A stretch of 40,759 bases of DNA from CALEUX01 sp037439945 (GTDB lineage: Bacteria > Bacteroidota > Bacteroidia > Bacteroidales > Marinilabiliaceae): assembly GCA_037439945.1 (NCBI GenBank), contig JBBIVA010000013.1, positions 1 to 40,759 on the forward strand, written 5' to 3'. This document shows, piece after piece, positions 34,253-40,759 of this stretch. Position 1 is the first letter of the stretch. The number at the start of each line of letters is the position of its first letter. Made by a program: the position numbers and the translations under genes. Below the pieces are notes generated by a model. The model saw only the letters and a list, made by a program, of their open reading frames with translations. It was not told where the DNA came from and did not search any database.

Positions 34253-35587
34253 ATGAGTAAAATATCATTAATATTACAAAGAGAGTATTTAAGCAGGGTA
34301 AAAAAGAAGAGTTTTATAATAATGACTCTTTTAGGCCCCATTTTATTTGCCGCAATGCTTGTGGTGCCTACCATTCTGGCAATGTTAGAAGATAAAGATG
34401 AAAAACTGTTGGCTATAATTGATTATACAGGGTCGTATATTGATAAAATACAGGATACCGAATTGCTTAAATTTAAATCCCTTACACAGGGTGACGAAGC
34501 CAACCTTAGAAATAATTTCAGTGAATCGGGGTATTATGCATTTTTAATTATTGAAGATGATTTATTGAAGCACCCTGATGCTATAAAATTATATTCAGAG
34601 GCACAGATTACAATTGACGTTAAGGAGCATGTAAGCAGGAGCCTGAAACAATATTTAAGTCAGGAAAAGCTTAAATCATTTGAAATTGAAGGTCTCGATA
34701 ATATAATGGAAGAAATGAGTAGGGTTAACATAAATATTTCAACCATAAAATTGGGACAGGATGGTACAGAAAAACAAAGTTCGACCGAAATAGCCATGAT
34801 TGTGAGCTTTGTGTTCGCGTTTTTATCGTATATGTTTGTTTTTATTTACGGAGCCCAGGTGATGAGAGGCGTAATGGAAGAAAAAACCAGCCGTATTGTT
34901 GAAGTTATTATTTCTTCAGTTAAACCATTTCAGCTTATGCTTGGGAAAATAGTTGGGATTGCATTGGTTGCGCTCACTCAGTTTTTTTTGTGGATTGGGT
35001 TGACATTTCTTATAGTTACCGGAGTTAAAACTGCCTTCTTTCACGAAATTGGGTCGGTTAGCAATATTGAAAATTTAGATATGGCAGGAACAGAGGCTGC
35101 CCAAATTCAGGCACAGAGCAATTTTGATTTTGGGAAAATTATGGAAATGGTTAATAGCACCGAACCGGTTAAAATGCTTTTATTCTTTGTGTTTTATTTT
35201 ATAGGAGGTTATTTAATATATGCAGCATTATTTGCCGCAGTTGGGGCCGCTATTGATAATGAAACAGACTCTCAGCAATTTATGTTGCCCATAACCATTC
35301 CAATAATTCTTGCATTATATGTTGCAATGGCTGTTTTTCGTAATCCAATGAGTGATTTTGCTTTCTGGTTTTCAATAATCCCTTTAACATCGCCAATTGT
35401 TATGATGGCCAGGTTGCCATTTGACGTACCGGCCTGGCAGGTGGCACTTTCAATGTTCTTACTTATAGTAGGTTTTATTTTTACCACCTGGTTTGCAGCC
35501 CGGATATATAAAACCGGTATATTAATGTATGGTAAAAAGGTTAACTATAAGGAATTGTGGAAGTGGTTCAGGTATTCAGGTAAATAG
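34253..35587 (+). CDS. ABC-2 type exporter permease (NatB-like)
   Basis: This 444-aa membrane protein has one N-terminal transmembrane segment (about 20-42), a large extracytoplasmic loop (about 45-175), and about five or six further segments between 177 and 425. The arrangement and the motif GVMEEKTSRIVEVIISSVKPFQLMLGKIVG are typical of NatB/ABC-2 permeases. It partners with the NatA-like ATPase upstream. A strong terminator hairpin follows 50 bp after its stop. The exported substrate cannot be read from sequence. Confidence 0.91.
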   Translation: MSKISLILQREYLSRVKKKSFIIMTLLGPILFAAMLVVPTILAMLEDKDEKLLAIIDYTGSYIDKIQDTELLKFKSLTQGDEANLRNNFSESGYYAFLIIEDDLLKHPDAIKLYSEAQITIDVKEHVSRSLKQYLSQEKLKSFEIEGLDNIMEEMSRVNINISTIKLGQDGTEKQSSTEIAMIVSFVFAFLSYMFVFIYGAQVMRGVMEEKTSRIVEVIISSVKPFQLMLGKIVGIALVALTQFFLWIGLTFLIVTGVKTAFFHEIGSVSNIENLDMAGTEAAQIQAQSNFDFGKIMEMVNSTEPVKMLLFFVFYFIGGYLIYAALFAAVGAAIDNETDSQQFMLPITIPIILALYVAMAVFRNPMSDFAFWFSIIPLTSPIVMMARLPFDVPAWQVALSMFLLIVGFIFTTWFAARIYKTGILMYGKKVNYKELWKWFRYSGK

Positions 35588-35637
35588 TAACAACAAACTT
35601 AAGCTTTTACCCATAATCAGTTTGGTTTATTTTTTTA

Positions 35638-35671
35638 GAAAACAACAGGTCAATTTATTCCTGTTGTTTTC
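35638..35671 (+). terminator. Terminator of the ABC exporter operon
   Basis: GAAAACAACAGG (35638-35649) and CCTGTTGTTTTC (35660-35671) form a perfect 12-bp stem with a 10-nt loop, followed by GTTTTTAAG. It separates natA-natB from the phosphatase gene at 35718. Confidence 0.85.
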
Positions 35672-35717
35672 GTTTTTAAGCTCTTTTATTACCTTTGGCC
35701 ATATTTATTGATCTAAA

Positions 35718-36656
35718 ATGGAAAAAACACGGGTAGCGATTATTGACCTTGGAACCAACACCTTTAATTTACTTGTTACGGAGGTTGAAAAAAACTCTTA
35801 CAGGATATTGGTCGAATCCAAATATCCAACAAAATTGGGGAAAGGGGGGATACATAAGGCAACCATTACTCCTGAAGCAATGGAAAGGGGTTTGGAAGCT
35901 CTTACTAACCACCTGATTACAATATCAGAGTATCAGGTGGAGAGTATTTTTTGCTTCGCCACATCTGCTATAAGAAGCGCTACCAATGGTGCGGATTTTG
36001 TGCGCAGGGTTAAACAGGATTTGGGTTTAACAATCAGGGTTATTCCGGGCAACGAAGAAGCCCAAACGATTTTCGATGGTGTAAAACAGGTGATTCCATT
36101 GGGTGATGAACCTGTTTTAATTATGGATATTGGTGGGGGTAGCGTGGAGTTTATTATTTCTAACAAAAACGGTGTTTTGTGGAAAGAAAGCTATAACCTT
36201 GGAGTAGCCCGGCTACTTGAGCAATTCCCTTCTTCTGACCCAATACGTGAAACAGAAATAATTATTATTGAAAAACACCTCGCATCAACCCTGGAAAGCC
36301 TGTTTGCAGCTGTTAAAAAGTTTCCGGTAAAAAAACTTATCGGTTCATCAGGCTCTTTTGATACATTGGCTGAAATGATTGCCACGAGGAAATATCCATT
36401 ACTTGACCTTACGAAAATCTCTTCATTTAACATAGAACTGGATGCCCTTTTAGAAATTCACCAGCTACTGCTTACTCTTAATTGCGATGGAAGGAGGTTA
36501 ATACCGGGGATGGACAGGGACCGGGTTGACAGTATTGTTATTGCAAGTATTATGGTACAATGGGTATTAAATGAACTCAAAATTAAGGAACTTTGCCAAT
36601 GTGCCTTTGCATTAAAAGAAGGGGCCATACTTCAAATTATTAATAATGAATTATAA
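35718..36656 (+). CDS. Ppx/GppA family exopolyphosphatase or pppGpp phosphohydrolase
   Basis: This 312-aa cytoplasmic enzyme has the sugar kinase/Hsp70-like fold. The N-terminal phosphate loop is VAIIDLGTNTFNLLV (about 6-20). Next come FATSAIRSATNG, the catalytic-region GNEEAQTIFDGV (E113/E114) and the second loop MDIGGGSVEFI (136-146). The short form lacks the C-terminal HD domain of long Ppx proteins, as is usual in Bacteroidota. It may trim polyphosphate or convert pppGpp to ppGpp; sequence cannot decide. It is 55 bp upstream of the response regulator and may be co-transcribed with it. Confidence 0.93.
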   Translation: MEKTRVAIIDLGTNTFNLLVTEVEKNSYRILVESKYPTKLGKGGIHKATITPEAMERGLEALTNHLITISEYQVESIFCFATSAIRSATNGADFVRRVKQDLGLTIRVIPGNEEAQTIFDGVKQVIPLGDEPVLIMDIGGGSVEFIISNKNGVLWKESYNLGVARLLEQFPSSDPIRETEIIIIEKHLASTLESLFAAVKKFPVKKLIGSSGSFDTLAEMIATRKYPLLDLTKISSFNIELDALLEIHQLLLTLNCDGRRLIPGMDRDRVDSIVIASIMVQWVLNELKIKELCQCAFALKEGAILQIINNEL

Positions 36657-36711
36657 ATATTTTCTTCAACCTGAACATTTTTAGTAATCCATATCATTTA
36701 AAATAGGTGCC

Positions 36712-37875
36712 ATGTCGAAAATTCTGGTTATTGACGATCAAAAAAGCATTAGGAACACCCTTAAAGAAATCCTTGAATACGAAGGTAATGAAGTGCTTTT
36801 ATCTGAAACCGGGCCCGAAGGACTTGAACTGTTTGATAATGATAAATTTGATATAGTTTTGTGTGATATTAAAATGCCCGAAATGGACGGCATTGAGGTA
36901 TTGCAAAAACTAATGGAGAGAAATCCAGAAGTGCCTGTTATTATGATTTCCGGACACGGTAATGTTGACACGGCGGTTGATGCTATAAAAAAAGGGGCAT
37001 ACGATTTTATTGAAAAGCCATTGGATCTTAACAGATTGCTGGTTACAATACGCAATGCAGTAGAACGTAAGGAACTGGTTACCGAAACCAGGGTTTTGCG
37101 CCGCAAGGTTAGCAAAACTTTTGAAATGATTGGTGAATCAGGTGCCATTAACGGTGTGAGGGAAATGATTGAAAAGGTGGCCCCAACCGATGCCAGGGTT
37201 TTAATTACAGGTGGAAACGGCACAGGTAAGGAGCTTGTTGCAAGGTGGTTACATGAAAAAAGCAATAGGTCTGAAAATTCTTTTGTTGAGGTCAATTGTG
37301 CAGCCATTCCCTCTGAACTAATTGAAAGTGAGCTTTTCGGACATGAGAAAGGAGCTTTTACATCGGCAATTAAACAACGTAAAGGAAAGTTTGAGCAGGC
37401 AGACGGTGGTACCATTTTTCTTGACGAAATAGGTGATATGAGCCTGGCTGCCCAGGCAAAAGTTTTAAGGGCACTTCAGGAAAGCGTTATTTCACGGGTG
37501 GGAAGCGACAAGGACATTAAAGTTAATGTCAGGGTATTGGCTGCTACAAATAAAAACCTTCAGGAAGAGATAAAAAAAGGAAATTTCAGGGAAGACCTTT
37601 ACCACAGATTGAGTGTTATTCTAATTCATGTTCCTTCGCTTAACGACCGCAAAGAAGATATACCATTGCTAACTAAACACTTCAATAATATTATTTGTAC
37701 TGAACTTGGAGTTCCCATGAAGGTATTTGAAGAATCGGCAATCGAAACTCTTCAAAAAATATCCTGGACCGGTAATATCAGGGAATTCAGAAACGTTATT
37801 GAACGCCTGATAATCCTATCCAACGGGCCAATAACATCGAAAGAAGTTGTTGCATATGCCAGCCCTGTTTGGTAA
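36712..37875 (+). CDS. Sigma-54-type response regulator without a DNA-binding domain
   Basis: This 387-aa protein has a receiver domain (1-120: phospho-acceptor D52 in LCDIKMPEMDG, S80, K102 in FIEKPLDL). A sigma-54 AAA+ domain follows, with Walker A GGNGTGKE (167-174), Walker B TIFLDEIGDM (234-243) and the arginine-finger region REDLYHRL. The sigma-54 contact loop reads GAFTSA (214-219) instead of GAFTGA. The chain ends at AYASPVW, just after the AAA+ lid, with no Fis-type helix-turn-helix. It may act on RNA polymerase from solution or through a partner. No histidine kinase gene lies beside it. The frame ends at a proper stop, so it does not look truncated. Confidence 0.92.
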   Translation: MSKILVIDDQKSIRNTLKEILEYEGNEVLLSETGPEGLELFDNDKFDIVLCDIKMPEMDGIEVLQKLMERNPEVPVIMISGHGNVDTAVDAIKKGAYDFIEKPLDLNRLLVTIRNAVERKELVTETRVLRRKVSKTFEMIGESGAINGVREMIEKVAPTDARVLITGGNGTGKELVARWLHEKSNRSENSFVEVNCAAIPSELIESELFGHEKGAFTSAIKQRKGKFEQADGGTIFLDEIGDMSLAAQAKVLRALQESVISRVGSDKDIKVNVRVLAATNKNLQEEIKKGNFREDLYHRLSVILIHVPSLNDRKEDIPLLTKHFNNIICTELGVPMKVFEESAIETLQKISWTGNIREFRNVIERLIILSNGPITSKEVVAYASPVW

Positions 37876-38466
37876 TTTTTTAACCCAATTGGTTATTTAA
37901 AAGTTATATTAATAAGCACATAAGCTGTCTTTATAATTAATCCCAGTGGGTTACTTCAGTATTCTGATATCGGTGTGGATTAATTAGTCTAAGGACTTTT
38001 ATTTCAGTTTTCATTTTTAAAGTATAACTTCATTTTTGATCATTCCACAAATAAATGCGAATTGCCGGAATAATATTATTGTTGTATGATAAATAAACAG
38101 AATTTTTTTCCCTGATTTTAAGTTTGTTGAATTGTAATTTGTTGCGGCATAACCAATGCAATTTCGTTATTTGTAATTAATCTGCCTTTAAATTGTAATC
38201 AAGATGATATTCGCTATTTTAAATATGTAAATAGCTATCTATTTTTATCTGAAAAAAGAATTGGAATTTTGTGAGATTAGGTCTTAAATTTAAGTCATAA
38301 TAGTTATTGAAAATACAACGTGCTTTTTTTTTCTTCGAATAAATATAACTAATAATGCCAGCTTTTTTGATTTATTTTTTTTTACAGGCCTTTCAATTTG
38401 AATTGTTGTTAAAGAATTAATAATCTGGCAAAAACAAAAAAAGATTTCTAAAATAAAATTAAGCTT
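37876..38466. other. 591-bp intergenic region before the octaheme cytochrome operon
   Basis: Very AT-rich, with no gene. TAACC-CAATT-GGTTA just after the regulator stop is a weak hairpin (5 bp). GCTATTT (38213-38219) and AAATAGC (38229-38235) form a 7-bp stem, and CTTAAATTTAAG (38283-38294) is a perfect 12-bp palindrome that could bind a dimeric regulator. I found no clear TAnnTTTG/-33 pair and no -24/-12 sigma-54 promoter. The length suggests a regulated promoter for the respiratory operon. Confidence 0.4.
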
Positions 38467-40056
38467 ATGAAACAGGTCATTGCCCCTATTGTATTTATTA
38501 CCATAATTCTTATTATGGCGGTTCACCTATTTCATAGGCCCGGTTTACCAAATTTGGGGGAATTGGTTTTAAAGCAAAAATATGCGGTTAAACATGAAAC
38601 AAAGGTTGACCATAGCTTATTTGCAGAACTTAGGAGGGATTTTAAAACACCCCAAGAGGTAACTGAGACTTGTATATCGTGCCATAACCATCGGCATATT
38701 GAGGTTATGGCATCAAACCATTGGAACTGGGAGAGGGTTTCGTACGTTGAAGGCCGGGGTATTGAACGTGTTGGAAAGCATAATGTAATAAACAATTTCT
38801 GTATTGGTTCAAATGCCAACGAGGAGGCTTGCTCGAAGTGTCACATTGGCTTTGGGATGACCAACAACCTTTTCGATTTTAACAATGCCCGCAATGTTGA
38901 TTGTATGGTATGTCACGATAAAAGTGAGGCTTATATCAAAGGAACATCCATGGCCGGATATCCCGACAGGTCGGTTAATTTACAAACTGTTGCCCAAAGC
39001 GTTGGCAGGCCAGGCAGTTTCAACTGTGGAGCATGCCATTTCTACAGTGGGGGTGGTAATAATGTTAAACATGGCGATTTGGAAGAGTCATTGTTGGCCT
39101 GCGACCGTGATGTTGATGTTCACATGGCCGCCAACGGAATAAACATGACCTGCGTTGATTGCCATACAGCAAATAATCATCAGATTAAGGGAAAGCTTTA
39201 TTCTGTATCCTCATCAAATGAAAACAAACTAAGTTGTGAAGATTGTCACACTAACACGCCTCATCTCGATCAAATGTTAAATGTTCATACTGCCAGTATT
39301 TCCTGTCAAACATGTCATATTCCAACTTATGCAAAAGTTAATGCCACAAAAATGTCATGGAAATGGTCCGAAGCCGGAAAATTAATTGATGGTAAGCCCT
39401 ATCAGGAAATTGACTCTTTGGGAAATGAAACTTACCTTTCAATTAAAGGGTCGTTTAAATGGGCTTCAAATGTTCAACCCGAATATTTTTGGTTTAACGG
39501 CCATGCCAGACATTATTTATTGGGCGATACGATTGGTGAATTGCCATTAAAAATTAATGAACTCCTGGGTTCGGCCACAGATGGCAAATCAAAAATATAT
39601 CCGGTAAAAGTTCATCGCGGCGACCAGATTTATGACCCAAATACCAGGATGCTTATTCAGCCAAAATTATGGTCATCTGCAAAGGGTGATAGCGCCTACT
39701 GGAAAGATTTTAACTGGAACGAGGCTGCAACTGCCGGAATGAAAAGGGTTGGTTTGCCATACAGCGGAGAATATGATTTTATAGAAACAGTAATGTATTG
39801 GCCTGTAAATCATATGGTGGCGCCAAAAGAAAAAGCCCTGGCCTGCACTGAATGTCATGTTAGGGAAAATGGAAGGCTTGCTTCACTTACCGGGTTTTAC
39901 TTACCTGGAAGAGATAATCATTCAGGATTAAATATAATGGGAAAAATTATGCTGATTGGAGCATTGGCCGGAGTGGCGATTCATGCAATTGCAAGATTTA
40001 TTATGGCCATAAGAAAAAAAGAAATTGAAACCTTAGAAATAAACAAAAACCTATAA
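38467..40056 (+). CDS. Octaheme c-type cytochrome, tetrathionate reductase-like family
   Basis: This 529-aa exported protein has an N-terminal signal/anchor (about 5-21) and a C-terminal transmembrane helix (about 493-514). It contains exactly eight CxxCH haem sites, at residues 69, 122, 146, 187, 229, 257, 280 and 460. The number and spacing, with a long gap before the eighth, fit the octaheme tetrathionate reductase (OTR) type family known from Shewanella. In vitro OTR reduces tetrathionate, nitrite and hydroxylamine; the natural substrate is unsettled. It is probably periplasmic and fed by the cytochrome b encoded 11 bp downstream. An upstream Lys ligand for the active-site haem cannot be assigned by eye. 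Confidence 0.9.
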   Translation: MKQVIAPIVFITIILIMAVHLFHRPGLPNLGELVLKQKYAVKHETKVDHSLFAELRRDFKTPQEVTETCISCHNHRHIEVMASNHWNWERVSYVEGRGIERVGKHNVINNFCIGSNANEEACSKCHIGFGMTNNLFDFNNARNVDCMVCHDKSEAYIKGTSMAGYPDRSVNLQTVAQSVGRPGSFNCGACHFYSGGGNNVKHGDLEESLLACDRDVDVHMAANGINMTCVDCHTANNHQIKGKLYSVSSSNENKLSCEDCHTNTPHLDQMLNVHTASISCQTCHIPTYAKVNATKMSWKWSEAGKLIDGKPYQEIDSLGNETYLSIKGSFKWASNVQPEYFWFNGHARHYLLGDTIGELPLKINELLGSATDGKSKIYPVKVHRGDQIYDPNTRMLIQPKLWSSAKGDSAYWKDFNWNEAATAGMKRVGLPYSGEYDFIETVMYWPVNHMVAPKEKALACTECHVRENGRLASLTGFYLPGRDNHSGLNIMGKIMLIGALAGVAIHAIARFIMAIRKKEIETLEINKNL

Positions 40057-40067
40057 CATAATATATT

Positions 40068-40703
40068 ATGCAGAGAGTTTATATATATAAAGGATTTGAG
40101 CGTTTTTGGCATTGGTCACAGGCTGTTCTTATAATTTTTTTGGCCCTGACCGGTTTTGAAGTTCATTGCTCAATAGGGCTTTTTGGATTTGAGAAGGCTG
40201 TGCACTACCATCGTATTGCATCATGGATGCTGTTAATATTAATAGCATTTTCAATTTTCTGGCATTTTACCACAGGTGAATGGAAACAGTATATCCCATC
40301 ATTTTCAAAATTGTCGGCACAAATTAGGTATTATACTTTTGGGATGTTTAAAGGCGAACGGCACCCCTCTCATAAAACTGCACGCAATAAGCTTAATCCG
40401 TTGCAGGCTGTTACATATCTGGGGTTTAAACTGGTTATGGCCCCTCTTATAATTATAACCGGGTTACTATACATGTTTTACCGGACTATTGATGCCAATG
40501 AAATGGTAATTATTGGAGAAATACCGTTGGATGTAATAGCTTTTTTGCATACACTGGGGGCATATCTTATCATAATGTTCGCCATTATTCATATATATAT
40601 GACCACAACCGGAAAAACACCTGTTTCAAATTTTAAGGCAATGATTACAGGTTATGAGGAACTCGAAGAACCTGAAAAGGATGATGAGAACAGTAAATCT
40701 TAA
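40068..40703 (+). CDS. Membrane cytochrome b (b561/hydrogenase-cytochrome-b-like), partner of the octaheme cytochrome
   Basis: This 211-aa integral membrane protein has four transmembrane helices (about 16-34, 49-68, 116-137 and 157-178). Candidate haem-b ligands within or near them are H15 (FERFWHWSQ), H47/H49 (HYHRIASW), H66 (FWHFTTG), H161 (FLHTLGAY) and H175 (AIIHIYMTTTGKTP). The pattern matches prokaryotic cytochrome b561-type subunits that pass electrons from quinol to a periplasmic reductase. It starts 11 bp after the octaheme gene, so the two form an operon and probably one complex. The C-terminus is acidic and cytosolic. Confidence 0.9.
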   Translation: MQRVYIYKGFERFWHWSQAVLIIFLALTGFEVHCSIGLFGFEKAVHYHRIASWMLLILIAFSIFWHFTTGEWKQYIPSFSKLSAQIRYYTFGMFKGERHPSHKTARNKLNPLQAVTYLGFKLVMAPLIIITGLLYMFYRTIDANEMVIIGEIPLDVIAFLHTLGAYLIIMFAIIHIYMTTTGKTPVSNFKAMITGYEELEEPEKDDENSKS

Positions 40704-40755
40704 TCCCGGATTTGTCATTAGAAAGGCAATGAACTAATGACTTAGCCGGGATTAA
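40700..40755 (+). repeat. Two-stage inverted repeat overlapping the cytochrome b stop codon
   Basis: Outer arms TTAATCCCGG (40700-40709) and CCGGGATTAA (40746-40755) pair perfectly over 10 bp. Inner arms GTCATTAG (40714-40721) and CTAATGAC (40734-40741) pair over 8 bp, with symmetrical 4-nt internal loops and a 12-nt terminal loop. The TAA stop is part of the outer arm. It may be a terminator, but the sequence ends before any T tract can be seen. Confidence 0.6.
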
Positions 40756-40759
40756 CCCT

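Noticed and set aside
37876..38466. Sigma-54 (-24/-12) promoter controlled by the adjacent regulator
   Set aside because: No TGGCAC-N5-TTGC-like site was found in this gap.
38290..38526. 78-codon minus-strand frame before the octaheme gene
   Set aside because: Lys/Ile/Phe-rich translation of AT-rich DNA, partly antisense to the octaheme start; no support as a gene.

Overview
The window is about 41 kb of AT-rich chromosome from a member of the Bacteroidota, most likely class Bacteroidia (a free-living Marinilabiliales/Prolixibacteraceae-like lineage is my guess). The evidence is a protein with a gliding-motility/type IX secretion C-terminal domain, a DUF4290 protein, a Bacteroidota-type MurA with Asp in place of the catalytic Cys, recurrent TAnnTTTG promoter boxes, few Shine-Dalgarno sites, and a GH115 glucuronidase.

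Positions 1-15.3 kb (minus strand) hold tryptophan and histidine biosynthesis. Transcription runs trpE-trpG-trpD, then an insert of two unknown lipoprotein genes, then trpC-trpF-(lipoprotein)-trpB-trpA, then purU, then hisH-(membrane protein)-hisA-hisF-hisIE. The main discovery is that trpE and trpC are each preceded by their own complete attenuator. Each has a Bacteroidota promoter with a 20-nt spacer, an unannotated 26-codon leader ORF with three consecutive Trp codons (NWWWH), and a strong 13-14 bp terminator hairpin just before the structural gene. The two leaders are paralogous (17/26 residues identical), so Trp-tRNA control has apparently been duplicated to cover both halves of a split trp operon.

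Positions 15.3-18.5 kb (plus) carry a secreted GH115 alpha-glucuronidase. Positions 18.5-21.2 kb (minus) are a stress cluster grpE-dnaJ-oxyR, in which oxyR is broken by a frameshift plus an in-frame stop. Positions 21.4-26.6 kb (minus) hold a thioredoxin-fold protein lacking both redox cysteines, murA, a DUF4290 gene and a UvrD/PcrA helicase.

Positions 26.9-30.5 kb (plus) carry a T9SS-sorted surface protein, an HD-domain hydrolase, a 220-bp MITE-like element with 19-bp inverted ends and a 5-bp target duplication, and an acyl-ACP thioesterase. A CPA2 antiporter (30.6-32.7 kb, minus) follows. Positions 33.1-37.9 kb (plus) hold a NatA/NatB-type ABC exporter, a Ppx/GppA phosphatase and a sigma-54-type response regulator with no DNA-binding domain. 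Positions 38.5-40.7 kb (plus) encode an octaheme cytochrome c and its cytochrome b partner, a quinol-linked respiratory module.

No rRNA, tRNA, CRISPR array or complete insertion sequence was seen. All functional calls rest on motif reading only.
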